Both the position numbers and the translations under genes were made by a program. A DNA stretch of 64,000 bases, from the NCBI RefSeq assembly GCF_004208515.1, contig NZ_SGIM01000007.1:62001-126000 (forward strand), read 5' to 3'. The notes under the pieces were generated by a model. It was not told the origin of the DNA, ran no database searches, and was given only the letters and a program-made list of their open reading frames with translations. Shown one piece after another: positions 21,985 to 30,385 of the stretch. The first letter of the stretch is position 1. Every line of letters starts with the position of its first letter. Origin of the DNA: Acinetobacter halotolerans (lineage in GTDB: Bacteria > Pseudomonadota > Gammaproteobacteria > Pseudomonadales > Moraxellaceae).

Positions 21985-22683
21985 ATGCCACAAACATTTA
22001 ATCAACAAGCGTCGGTTCTTATTATTGATGACGAACCGCAAATCAGAAAATTTCTAGATATCGCCTTACGTGCTCAAGGTTATCAGGTGCATGTTGCTGA
22101 AACTGGTATGAAAGGGTTGGAAACATTAGCAACTCGCGGTGCAGATTTATTGATTTTGGATTTAGGCCTGCCTGATATGGAAGGGCAAGCTGTTTTAACT
22201 GAAATGAGGCAATGGTCCGATATTCCAGTCATTGTTCTTTCAGCACGACCCGATGAAAATCAAAAAATTAAGCTACTGGATGCGGGTGCCAATGACTATG
22301 TGACCAAACCATTTAGTATTCAGGAGTTATGCGCTCGAATCCGTGTATTGTTTCGTAATAAATCACAGCAATCAGAACACAATATCATTTTTAATGATGG
22401 GCAATTATTTGTCGATGTCGCTGAGCATGTCGTGAAACTTGCTGGTGAGGAAATCGTTTTAACCAAAAAAGAATTTCAGCTTTTTGCATTGTTGATCCGC
22501 CACCAAGGCAAAATAGTGACGCAAAAACAAATTATGAATGAGTTGTGGGGCATCACCCATGAAGAAGATACCCACTATCTCAGAATTTTGCTGAAAAAGC
22601 TTAGAACTAAAATTGGTGATTCTGCCGCAACGCCACATTATATTTTTACGATTGCTGGGGTTGGTTTGCGATTTTGCGAATAG
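21985..22683 (+). CDS. kdpE: Response regulator KdpE
   Basis: KdpE is the OmpR-family transcription factor partnered with KdpD. The 232-residue product has a receiver domain with acidic pocket IIDDEP (14-18), phospho-acceptor Asp59 in LILDLGLPD and the conserved Lys in NDYVTKPF. A winged-helix DNA-binding domain follows (LTKKEFQLFALLIRHQGKIVTQ, ending GVGLRF). It is last in the kdp operon. It presumably acts on the TTTACGCA repeats before kdpA. Confidence 0.96.
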   Translation: MPQTFNQQASVLIIDDEPQIRKFLDIALRAQGYQVHVAETGMKGLETLATRGADLLILDLGLPDMEGQAVLTEMRQWSDIPVIVLSARPDENQKIKLLDAGANDYVTKPFSIQELCARIRVLFRNKSQQSEHNIIFNDGQLFVDVAEHVVKLAGEEIVLTKKEFQLFALLIRHQGKIVTQKQIMNELWGITHEEDTHYLRILLKKLRTKIGDSAATPHYIFTIAGVGLRFCE

Positions 22684-22827
22684 TCTCGATTAAGTCGATC
22701 TAATTGCTTGGATTATAAAATGATTTGTTCTGATTTAAATGGATGCTTGAATTGTAAAGTGTTAGGTGCTTAATCGTTTTTAAGCTATAATTTTACGGTT
22801 TTTTATCTTTATTTTGATTGAGCAACA

Positions 22828-23499
22828 ATGAAAAAATTATTAGCGATTGCGGCATTTAGTTCTTTAGGCTTAATGGCCTGTTCAACCACAGAAACATCAA
22901 AGTCAATTCAAAGCCCACAAGTGACGGCAGCGGTACAACAAATTAAATATAACGGAACGAAAGTACCTGTTTCGATTGGTAAGTTTGATAATCGTTCAAG
23001 TTATATGAGAGGAATATTCTCGGACAATGTCGATCGTCTTGGTGGACAGGCGAAAACCATTTTAGAAACTCACCTACAGCAAACTGGTTATTTCTCGGTT
23101 TTAAACCGCGATAACTTGTCTGAACTCAAGCAAGAAGTAGGCTATAGCAATACCACTCAAGCGATCAAAGGCGCGCGTTATGTGCTCACAGGTGATGTAT
23201 CTGAGTTCGGCCGCAAAGAAGTTGGTGATCAGCAATTATTTGGGATTTTGGGACGAGGTAAACAACAAATTTCTTATGCCAAAGTGAACTTGAATATTGT
23301 GGATGTGAAAACATCAGAGATCGTGCATTCAGTGCAGGGTGCGGGCGAATATGCATTGAGCGCGCGCGAAGTACTTGGTTTTGGTTCTACAGCTTCTTAT
23401 GACTCAACCTTGAACGGTAAGGTACTTGATTTAGCGGTACGTGAAGCAGTCAACAATTTGGTTACTGATATTCAGAATAACCGTTGGACTGCACAATAA
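22828..23499 (+). CDS. CsgG/HfaB-family lipoprotein
   Basis: The 223-residue product starts with a lipoprotein signal (MKKLLAIAAFSSLGLMAC, Cys18). It continues with the CsgG-like core: VPVSIGKFDNRSSYMRG, LETHLQQTGYFSVLNRDNLSEL, KGARYVLTGDVSEFGRKE and the VNLNIVDVKTSEIVHSVQGAGEYALS strand pair. CsgG forms the curli export channel, but many relatives are periplasm-facing lipoproteins of unknown role. No curli genes are present. It leads an operon with the DUF4810 and DUF799 lipoproteins. Confidence 0.88.
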   Translation: MKKLLAIAAFSSLGLMACSTTETSKSIQSPQVTAAVQQIKYNGTKVPVSIGKFDNRSSYMRGIFSDNVDRLGGQAKTILETHLQQTGYFSVLNRDNLSELKQEVGYSNTTQAIKGARYVLTGDVSEFGRKEVGDQQLFGILGRGKQQISYAKVNLNIVDVKTSEIVHSVQGAGEYALSAREVLGFGSTASYDSTLNGKVLDLAVREAVNNLVTDIQNNRWTAQ

Positions 23500-23516
23500 G
23501 ACAGGGTCGCTGTAAA

Positions 23517-23885
23517 ATGAAAAAAATTCTTTTCACCAGTCTGATGAGTATTGGATTGGTTGGCTGTGCTGCTGGACCTCAACCTTTATACAGTTGGGGG
23601 TCTTATACGCAACAGACTTATTTGATGTATAACGCGCCAGAAAAAGCCACACCCAATGCACAAATCATCAAGTTGGAAGCGGAAATAGAAAAAGCAAAAG
23701 CGAAAAATTTGGCTGTTCCACCCGGACTCTATGCACATTTAGGGTTGTTATTTTTACAACAGAACAATGCGCAAAAATCAGTTGAATATTTCCAATTGGA
23801 ACGACAAGTTTATCCAGAATCAACAGTGTTGATGGATCGTTTGTTGCAGAAAATGAATGCCAATGTAGGATCGACACAGCCATGA
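23517..23885 (+). CDS. DUF4810-family lipoprotein
   Basis: I start at the ATG giving MKKILFTSLMSIGLVGCAAG (122 aa), a clean lipoprotein signal with Cys17. The open frame also extends back into the preceding gene. The mature part has LYSWGSYTQQTYLMY, typical of DUF4810, and a TPR-like helix pair (PPGLYAHLGLLFLQQNNAQKSVEYFQLERQVYPES). The function is unknown. It follows the CsgG-like gene by 17 bases and overlaps the next start by 4 bases. Confidence 0.85.
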   Translation: MKKILFTSLMSIGLVGCAAGPQPLYSWGSYTQQTYLMYNAPEKATPNAQIIKLEAEIEKAKAKNLAVPPGLYAHLGLLFLQQNNAQKSVEYFQLERQVYPESTVLMDRLLQKMNANVGSTQP

Positions 23886-24559
23886 TCAAGACGTTTTTAG
23901 TTGCGAGTCTTTTGCTCACAGGTTTGGTGTTTACGGGCTGTGCATCCTCTCCTGCAGTGAATAAAGATATGACTGTGTATAAGCAGCATATGCCAAAATC
24001 AATTTTAGTGTTACCGCCTGTCAATGATTCCCCAGATGTGAAGGCAACCTATAGCTATTGGCCAACTGTGATTACACCTGTTGCTGAAGCAGGATATTAC
24101 GTCTTTCCAATTTCTGTGGTTGATTCGATGTTTAAAGAGAATGGTGTGACCAATGGTCATGATGCTCAAAGCATTCCGACTCAGAAATTACACGAAATTT
24201 TTGGTGCTGATGCTGCACTTTATATTCGAATTAAAGAATATGGCTCTAAATATCAAGTCATCCAAAGTGTTGCGACGGTGAGTGTAGAGGCAAAGCTAGT
24301 TGATTTAAAAACCAATGAGACGCTTTGGACAGGTGAGAAAAAGGCAGTTCAATCCAGTAATAATGGCAACAATGATTTACTCACTGCACTTGTTGGGGCA
24401 TTGGTTGAACAAATTGCGGGTAGTTTAAGTGATCGTGCTTATCCTTTAGCAACGATTGTAAATATGCAATTATTTACACCAACTCAGCATAATCCTGGTT
24501 TGGGCTTGCTCTATGGACCACGATCCCCTCGATATCAACAAGATGGTGTTGTGAAGTAA
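23882..24559 (+). CDS. DUF799 / GNA1162-family lipoprotein
   Basis: The 225-residue product has a lipoprotein signal (LLTGLVFTGCASS, Cys20) and the DUF799 core: MPKSILVLPPVNDSPDVKATYSYWPTVITPVAEAGYYVFPISVV, then GADAALYIRIKEYGSKYQV and DLKTNETLWTGEKK. The family includes the Neisseria surface antigen GNA1162, whose fold resembles TolB- or CsgG-type N-domains. It is last of the three-lipoprotein operon and its start overlaps the previous stop, so the three are probably partners in one outer-membrane assembly. The function is unknown. Confidence 0.86.
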   Translation: MIKTFLVASLLLTGLVFTGCASSPAVNKDMTVYKQHMPKSILVLPPVNDSPDVKATYSYWPTVITPVAEAGYYVFPISVVDSMFKENGVTNGHDAQSIPTQKLHEIFGADAALYIRIKEYGSKYQVIQSVATVSVEAKLVDLKTNETLWTGEKKAVQSSNNGNNDLLTALVGALVEQIAGSLSDRAYPLATIVNMQLFTPTQHNPGLGLLYGPRSPRYQQDGVVK

Positions 24560-24577
24560 TCCATTGTTCATACACAT

Positions 24578-24610
24578 AATAAAAAAGCCTCTGAATGAGG
24601 CTTTTTTATT
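24578..24610. terminator. Bidirectional terminator between the lipoprotein operon and aldehyde dehydrogenase
   Basis: AATAAAAAAGCCTC (24578-24591) pairs perfectly with GAGGCTTTTTTATT (24597-24610) between two convergent genes. Confidence 0.9.
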
Positions 24611-24618
24611 ATTGAAGG

Positions 24619-26079
24619 TTATTTAATATTTGGATCGCCTTTTTTCAAAAAGAAATGCAAAGCGAGTTTTTGTACCCATGTACCATAAGGTGGATAAAAT
24701 AATTGGGTTGGGAAGAATCGATGTCGAATAAAGACTGTTTTTGCATGTGAAAGTTCTCGGAAACCTTCTACACCATGATATGTACCCATACCTGAGTTGC
24801 CGATCCCACCGAATGGTGCATCATGATTGACGACATGCCAACCCCAGTCATTGATGGTGACACCGCCAGAGTGAGTCTGTTTTAAAATGTGATCACGTTC
24901 TGTGGCATCATGAGTAAAACAATATAAGGCTAAAGGTCGATCACCCACTTTAATATAATCAATCGCTTCATCTAAGGTGTCGTAAGCAACAACAGGTAGC
25001 ACAGGTCCAAACAACTCTTCTTTTAAAATACGCATTTCTGCTGTGCAGTTTAGTACGATATGCACTGGCATACGACGCGCATCTTGTTCATGATCGTAAT
25101 CACCACAAACAATGATTTGAGCACCTTTGGTTTTTGCGTCTTCTAATATTTCTTGAATCCGCTTTAAATGGCGGTCATTTACAATAGAAGTGTAATTGTC
25201 ATTATTATGAATATTGTTGCCATACATCGCCGTGAAATTGGTTTTACATTCCTGTACGAACTGCTCAACTTTTTCTTTAGGCACTAGTGCATAGTCAGGG
25301 GAAACGCAGATCTGACCACAATTGGTGGCTTTACCATGCAAAATACGTTTTGCTGCATCGGCTAATGGATAATTTCGGCTAATCAGTGCAGGGGATTTAC
25401 CACCTAATTCAAGCGTTACAGGCGTTAAGTTTTCTGCGGCTGCGCGCATCACAACACGTCCAATCGCAGGCGAGCCCGTAAAGACGATGTGGTTAAATGG
25501 TAGCGATGTGAATAGTGATGGATCAGTGATTTCCTCACCAAATACACATACCTCATCTTCACTAAAAACTTCAGCCAACATTCTTTTGAGCATCGCGTTG
25601 GTGGCTGGGGTAATCTCAGGAAGTTTGATCATGACGCGATTGCCTGCTGCAATCGCTGCAATGAGAGGACCGAGCGCCAAATAAACGGGAAAATTCCACG
25701 GTACGACAACGCCAACAACTCCTTTGGGTTGGTATTGCACGCGTAATCGATTGGATAGGAAAAGTAATTCAGTACTGCGTTTGCTCGGTCGCATCCACTT
25801 CCGTAAGTGACGAATTGCATGCTCAGCTTCTAATACTGAACCCAGTAAATCCAATAGCTTGGACTCATCCAGTGAGCGTGAACTAAAGTCAGTATTGATT
25901 GCCGATGCGATCGCATCTTGATAACGAATGATCTGTTTTTTAAGGTTAAATAATTTACTGCGTCGTGTGTCTAGATCAGGATAGGGTTGAGCATTGAAGG
26001 CAGCGCATTGTTGAGTAAAAACAGATTGCATATGTTCATTGGCTGATTGACTAGATTCTATTGAATGAGGGGAATTCAT
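24619..26079 (-). CDS. calB: Coniferyl-aldehyde-dehydrogenase-type NAD(P)+ aldehyde dehydrogenase
   Basis: The enzyme family oxidises aldehydes such as coniferyl aldehyde to the acid (ferulate). The 486-residue product has the ALDH motifs PWNFPVYLALGPLIAAIAAGNRV (cofactor site), VFTGSPAIGR, ELGGKSPALI with the general-base Glu, and NCGQICVSPDYALVP with the nucleophilic Cys. Like other class-3 and coniferyl-type ALDHs it has a long hydrophobic tail (FFPTQLFYPPYG). Its position close to the vanillate locus suits a lignin-monomer role, but aliphatic aldehydes are possible. The symbol is tentative. Confidence 0.8.
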   Translation of the reverse strand: MNSPHSIESSQSANEHMQSVFTQQCAAFNAQPYPDLDTRRSKLFNLKKQIIRYQDAIASAINTDFSSRSLDESKLLDLLGSVLEAEHAIRHLRKWMRPSKRSTELLFLSNRLRVQYQPKGVVGVVVPWNFPVYLALGPLIAAIAAGNRVMIKLPEITPATNAMLKRMLAEVFSEDEVCVFGEEITDPSLFTSLPFNHIVFTGSPAIGRVVMRAAAENLTPVTLELGGKSPALISRNYPLADAAKRILHGKATNCGQICVSPDYALVPKEKVEQFVQECKTNFTAMYGNNIHNNDNYTSIVNDRHLKRIQEILEDAKTKGAQIIVCGDYDHEQDARRMPVHIVLNCTAEMRILKEELFGPVLPVVAYDTLDEAIDYIKVGDRPLALYCFTHDATERDHILKQTHSGGVTINDWGWHVVNHDAPFGGIGNSGMGTYHGVEGFRELSHAKTVFIRHRFFPTQLFYPPYGTWVQKLALHFFLKKGDPNIK

Positions 26080-26232
26080 AATTGCTCCTTTTATGCTTCA
26101 TTATCTCGATTGTTTAAATATTCTAAATATTTCATCTCAATGGTTTAGGTTTGGAGAACCGAATTCATCATTCTTTCATCTGGCTGTTGTACAATTGTTG
26201 GAACTTATTCATTGATCAAAAATAGACTTGAG

Positions 26233-26793
26233 ATGATTTTTGAAAACTTAAACATTCATTTATTTCATTGTATAAATTCTTTTGCTTTGAAATATCCGAT
26301 TTTAGACAAAATAGCGATATTCTTGGCTGATGATTTAAACACAGTCTTTATCAGTTTTCTTGTGTTTTTACTGGTTGTGCAGTTGAAAATATACAATATG
26401 ATATTTGCAAAAACATTGTTTATTGTACTTATATCATTGTTATTGTGTGATTTAGTGGATTATTTTTATCATCATCCGCGGCCATTTCAATACGGGTTGG
26501 GACACAAACTGATTGGTCATGGTACGAGTTCATCATTTCCTAGTCAGCATACCTTGACGATGGTGATTATAGCATGCTCATATTTGATGGCAGGGTTTAA
26601 GCTGATTGGTGGTATTGGCTTAGTACTGAGTTTAGTGGTTGGGTTATCTCGAATTTATGTTGGAGTGCATTTCCCATTTGATATCGTGGGGGCTTTCTTG
26701 ATTGGTTTTATGTTGGTGGTAGCTGTTAATTATGGCTTAAAAGAATTGGCAATAAGATTGCGTAAAGCAACGTCAATACAAGCGATTGATTAG
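26233..26793 (+). CDS. PAP2-family membrane phosphatase (undecaprenyl-diphosphatase-like)
   Basis: PAP2 enzymes dephosphorylate lipid phosphates, commonly undecaprenyl diphosphate in the periplasm. I use the ATG giving MIFENLNIHLFHCINSF (186 aa); an upstream TTG is possible. About five membrane segments are visible. The three-part phosphatase signature is present: HHPRPFQYG, SSFPSQHTLTM, and SRIYVGVHFPFDIVGA with the catalytic His and Asp. Length fits BcrC-like proteins. It is monocistronic with a strong terminator. Confidence 0.85.
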   Translation: MIFENLNIHLFHCINSFALKYPILDKIAIFLADDLNTVFISFLVFLLVVQLKIYNMIFAKTLFIVLISLLLCDLVDYFYHHPRPFQYGLGHKLIGHGTSSSFPSQHTLTMVIIACSYLMAGFKLIGGIGLVLSLVVGLSRIYVGVHFPFDIVGAFLIGFMLVVAVNYGLKELAIRLRKATSIQAID

Positions 26794-26807
26794 ATTGAGT
26801 CTAGGGT

Positions 26808-26833
26808 AAAAACGGAGCATTTGCTCCGTTTTT
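26808..26833 (+). terminator. Intrinsic terminator after the PAP2 gene
   Basis: AAAAACGGAGCA (26808-26819) pairs with TGCTCCGTTTTT, followed by more T residues. Confidence 0.88.
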
Positions 26834-26957
26834 TATTATTTATTTTGCAGGTTAGTGTTAGATTTTAGATGTCAAAGTGCTTGAAAGATTAAGGCATTAT
26901 CGGTTGCTGGTAGCATAATTCGGATTGAGTAATTTATATAAAATTTATTTCCTTCAT

Positions 26958-26988
26958 GAAGTAATTTACGCACTGTTTACGTTACTTC
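26958..26988 (+). promoter_or_regulatory. Dyad with TTTACGCA direct repeat upstream of the glutamine-synthetase-like gene
   Basis: GAAGTAA (26958-26964) and TTACTTC (26982-26988) form an inverted repeat. Between them lie TTTACGCA (26965-26972) and TTTACG (26976-26981), 11 bases apart. The same octamer with the same pitch occurs before kdpA. A -10-like TATAAT is at 27021-27026. This is probably an operator; the protein is unknown. Confidence 0.45.
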
Positions 26989-27040
26989 TTTTTGAGCATC
27001 CTTTAAGCTGATTTTATCAATATAATTTGAGCTTTCAGCT

Positions 27041-28453
27041 ATGAGCGCTGTACTTGTTGAGATAAATAACCAATCTACACTTAAAAAGTATCTTCCTCTT
27101 GTGAAGAACAAGAGCGTAACAGAGCGCCATCCTATAAGGACTCCATTTTTAGAAGAAGTTGATAATTACCTAAAGCAGTATCCAAAGACACAACATATAG
27201 ACATCTATTTATGTGATCTAAATGGGCATTTACGCGGTAAAAGAATTGATGTCAGTTGCTTAAGTGGCTTAGCCAAAGGGTGTTACTTTCCATTATCTAT
27301 TTATGCAATGAGCTTGGATGGAAAAGTCATTGAAGAAACTGGACTAGGAAAGTTCATAGGAGAACCTGATTATCTCTGTGAGCCTGTGGTAGGTTCCTTA
27401 CAACCGAATCCTATCGATCCTGAAATCAATGCCCAACTACTTTTAACCATGAAAGAAAGTGAGGAAAAAGATTGTGGGTTTGAGCCACGGAATATCTTAA
27501 AAAAAATACTTAAGCAATTGCATGATAAAAATGTCTATCCTTGTGTTTCAGCAGAAATAGAATTTTATTTACAACCTTTAAATTCAATGGAGCAAGTCAA
27601 AGAAACCATTACCCAATGTTTTGATATTAATACTTCAGACCTTTATCAAAATATTTTAAACGAAATTGAGCATATTGCTAAGTTACAAGGCGTTCAGATT
27701 ACAGCTATCGTTTCAGAGTCGTCTTCAGGTCAATATGAGATCAACCTTCTACACACCGATGATATTTTGAAATTATGTGATCAAATAATGTTGCTCAAAC
27801 GAACAATAAAACAAATCGCAAAAAAATATGGTTTACGAGCGAACTTCCTTGCAAAGCCCGATATGCATCAAGCGGGTAGTGGGATGCATTTTCATATGAG
27901 TATTTTAGACGAATATAAAAATAATATTTTCAGTGCGAAGCAAGATGAAATGTCTGAGGCTCTATTGAAAGTCATCAGTGGCCTGCTCTTATTTATGCCT
28001 GATTCAATGGCGATTTTAGCACCTAACTTGAATTCCTTCCGACGTTTTAAATTGGGTCATCATGTTCCACTCGAAGCAAATTGGGACTTCAATAATCGAA
28101 ATGTGGCGATTCGAATACCTTGCTCAGATCAAGAGAACCAAAGATTAGAATATCGTGTTGCAGGGGCCGACTGTAATCCTTATTTAGCTTTAGCGACAAT
28201 TCTAACAGGGGCTTTTTATGGTTTAACACATCGTTTGGAAATTCCCAAACAGGCCAATCAATTAAAGCTCCGAAGTGAACATGTTTTATTACCCACTGAT
28301 CAAATTGAAGCATTAAAACAATTGAAAGCGAATAATTTACTTGGGGATGCATTAGGAAAAGAATTTATAGAAGTCTGGTGCACCGTTAAGCAGGCAGAAT
28401 ATCAAAATGTTTATAGCCAGATTACGTCTATAGAACGGAATTGGGATATCTAA
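27041..28453 (+). CDS. Glutamine-synthetase-family enzyme (gamma-glutamylpolyamine synthetase-like)
   Basis: Members of this GS branch ligate glutamate to amines such as putrescine using ATP. The 470-residue product has the GS beta-grasp N-terminus (IDIYLCDLNGHLRGKRIDV near 53-71) and catalytic motifs EIEFYL, SESSSGQYEIN, KPDMHQAGSGMHFHMS, NSFRRFKLG, NVAIRIP and RLEYRVAGADCNPYLALATILTG. It is not housekeeping GlnA: it lacks the adenylylation-loop layout of type I GS. It stands alone with no puu genes beside it, so the amine substrate is uncertain. Confidence 0.8.
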   Translation: MSAVLVEINNQSTLKKYLPLVKNKSVTERHPIRTPFLEEVDNYLKQYPKTQHIDIYLCDLNGHLRGKRIDVSCLSGLAKGCYFPLSIYAMSLDGKVIEETGLGKFIGEPDYLCEPVVGSLQPNPIDPEINAQLLLTMKESEEKDCGFEPRNILKKILKQLHDKNVYPCVSAEIEFYLQPLNSMEQVKETITQCFDINTSDLYQNILNEIEHIAKLQGVQITAIVSESSSGQYEINLLHTDDILKLCDQIMLLKRTIKQIAKKYGLRANFLAKPDMHQAGSGMHFHMSILDEYKNNIFSAKQDEMSEALLKVISGLLLFMPDSMAILAPNLNSFRRFKLGHHVPLEANWDFNNRNVAIRIPCSDQENQRLEYRVAGADCNPYLALATILTGAFYGLTHRLEIPKQANQLKLRSEHVLLPTDQIEALKQLKANNLLGDALGKEFIEVWCTVKQAEYQNVYSQITSIERNWDI

Positions 28454-28493
28454 ATCTGTTGAGCTGTTTTAGATAATTGATTCAATCATCAGA

Positions 28494-28543
28494 TAACGAA
28501 CCCAGTAAATCGAATGGTTTAGACTCATCAAGTGAGTGTGAAT
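28494..28543 (-). pseudogene. Decayed fragment of an aldehyde dehydrogenase gene
   Basis: Bases 28498-28542 match 25838-25882, inside the intact aldehyde dehydrogenase gene and in the same orientation, at 39 of 45 positions. Read on the minus strand this encodes SLDESKPFDLLGS against SLDESKLLDLLGS in the intact enzyme, and is soon followed by a stop. I infer a relic of a second, diverged ALDH gene; flanking similarity fades quickly. Confidence 0.65.
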
Positions 28544-28701
28544 GGATGATTGTTATTCTAAACCCCATCCTTTACCAAGGCATTGAGATGATTGTTTCAG
28601 GTATCTGATTAAGGTTTAGGAGGAAAATATTATTTTCATTTTAATGGCGAACTTGCTAGCATCGAAGATCAAAGATAATTTGCGATAGTGTGTGGAACAG
28701 C

Positions 28702-29388
28702 ATGTCTTCAGGACAACAAGTTTTAATTAAACTCAGAAAAATGATTATTGCAGGAGAGTTTGAAGGCGGTACTAGACTTGCAGAGATTCCAACAGCTGAC
28801 TTGCTTGGAGTTTCTAGGCAACCCATCAGAATGGCATTTCGCCTGCTTGAACAAGAAGGTTTGCTGATTAAAAATCCAACACGGGGTTATACCGTACGGG
28901 AGATTTCTGAGAAGCTTATTCACGATGCGCTTGAGGTGCGTGGTGTACTGGAAGGATTGGCTGCAAAAACATTAGCTGAGCAAGGGTTGACTGACCAACA
29001 AAAAACAGCCTTAAAAAATTGTATTCAGGAAACGGAACAGCTTTTTGATGAGCATACAGAATTTGGTGATGCTGAATTAGAACGTTATCACCACTTGAAT
29101 GTGATTTTCCACGATACGATTATTCAGGGGGCACAAAATGTAGCCTTGCTACAAGCCTTAGCTAAAAATAATCAGTTGCCTATGGCTTCGGCACAAGCGA
29201 TTACTTATGATCAGACCCAAGCTTTGTCGGAGTACCGTCGATTGCATTATGCACATTTACAGCATTGTTCAATTTATGATGCTTTGCTCCATCGTCAAGC
29301 TGGGCGTGCAGAAACATTAATGCGTGAACACAGTAGTGTGGTGATTTTGGGTGAAACTTTAAAAAATATTCTAAGTGAACAAGATTAA
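28702..29388 (+). CDS. vanR: GntR/FCD-family transcriptional regulator, VanR candidate
   Basis: The 228-residue product has an N-terminal GntR winged helix (VLIKLRKMIIAGEFEGGTRLAEIPTADLLGVSRQPIRMAFRLLEQEGLLIKN) and a C-terminal FCD ligand-binding domain (ALEVRGVLEGLAAKTLAEQG, RYHHLNVIFHDTIIQGAQN, metal-site-type His residues). I prefer the ATG over an in-frame GTG four codons upstream. It is convergent with vanB. FCD-type VanR proteins repress vanAB and release DNA on binding vanillate. VanR-type palindromes upstream of vanA and vanK support the assignment, although no such site was seen before this gene. Confidence 0.8.
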   Translation: MSSGQQVLIKLRKMIIAGEFEGGTRLAEIPTADLLGVSRQPIRMAFRLLEQEGLLIKNPTRGYTVREISEKLIHDALEVRGVLEGLAAKTLAEQGLTDQQKTALKNCIQETEQLFDEHTEFGDAELERYHHLNVIFHDTIIQGAQNVALLQALAKNNQLPMASAQAITYDQTQALSEYRRLHYAHLQHCSIYDALLHRQAGRAETLMREHSSVVILGETLKNILSEQD

Positions 29389-29389
29389 A

Positions 29390-29422
29390 GAGCTCCTTTT
29401 AAGCATTTTTGAAAAGGAACTC
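29390..29422. terminator. Hairpin between vanR and vanB
   Basis: GAGCTCCTTTT (29390-29400) pairs with AAAAGGAACTC (29412-29422) with one mismatch, between convergent genes; probably a bidirectional terminator. Confidence 0.65.
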
Positions 29423-29428
29423 AATACA

Positions 29429-30373
29429 TTAAAGTTCAATCACTAGTTTTCCTGATTTTGCTCGAGAACAGCAAGGGGTAAATTGATTATTCAGCGCATG
29501 CTCTTCATCTGTCATGAATACATCACGATGATCTGGAATGCCATCAACCACACGAGTAATACATGTTCCGCAGATACCTTGTTCGCAGGAAATTGGAACA
29601 TCAAAGCCATGCTCAATTAAGGCTTGGGTTGCGGTTTGATGAGCTGATACTTCGATTTGACGATTTGAGCCCTTAACCTCAATGGTGAAGGTTTCATTCG
29701 TCGAAGTATCCGCGATTTGAGCAACAAAATGTTCCTGATGTAATTGCTCTGCCAACCAGCCAGCTTGTAAAGCCGAACTGATAACAAACTCCATAAACCC
29801 TGTAGGGCCACAGACATATAAATGTTTATCAGCAGGACTTTGCTCCAGGACCTGTGACATATCACAACCAGTACCTGGTTGATCTTGAATATGAAAATGG
29901 ACTTGACCGTTAAAATGCTCGGTTAAATTACCATAGAAAGCAATCATGTCATGACTGCGAACAAAGTAATGTAACTCAAACGGAATTCGTGCTGATTTAA
30001 GTCGATACGCCATCGATAAAATCGGGGTAATTCCGATACCACCTGCAAATAAAATGGCTTGTTTGGTTTGAGGTTGAATCTCAAATAAATTACGTGGTTC
30101 CCCAATGTGTAAATGGTCGCCTTCATGGTATTCATTATGAATACAACGCGACCCGCCCCGTGAATTGGCGTCATGTAGAACACCAATGACATAGCGATGT
30201 CGTTCACTGCAACAATTCGAAAGCGAATATTGTCGAGTTAAGCCATTTTTAAGATGTACATCAATGTGTGCACCGGCTTCAAAAGCAGGAAGCGTTGAGC
30301 CGTTCGCTGAAACGAGTTCAAATGCACGAATGGTGGGGGTGAGTTGATGAATTTTCTGAATAATTACGTCCAT
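29429..30373 (-). CDS. vanB: Vanillate O-demethylase reductase subunit
   Basis: VanB passes electrons from NAD(P)H through flavin and a [2Fe-2S] centre to VanA. The 314-residue product has an N-terminal ferredoxin-reductase fold with HLKNGLTRQYSLSN (flavin site) and ILFAGGIGITPILSMA (nucleotide site). A C-terminal plant-type ferredoxin domain carries Cys263, Cys268, Cys271 (CEQGICGTC) and Cys301. The domain order is that of phthalate-dioxygenase-reductase-type proteins. It lies 12 bases downstream of vanA in one operon. Confidence 0.95.
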   Translation of the reverse strand: MDVIIQKIHQLTPTIRAFELVSANGSTLPAFEAGAHIDVHLKNGLTRQYSLSNCCSERHRYVIGVLHDANSRGGSRCIHNEYHEGDHLHIGEPRNLFEIQPQTKQAILFAGGIGITPILSMAYRLKSARIPFELHYFVRSHDMIAFYGNLTEHFNGQVHFHIQDQPGTGCDMSQVLEQSPADKHLYVCGPTGFMEFVISSALQAGWLAEQLHQEHFVAQIADTSTNETFTIEVKGSNRQIEVSAHQTATQALIEHGFDVPISCEQGICGTCITRVVDGIPDHRDVFMTDEEHALNNQFTPCCSRAKSGKLVIEL

Positions 30374-30385
30374 GTTCCTCTTCCT

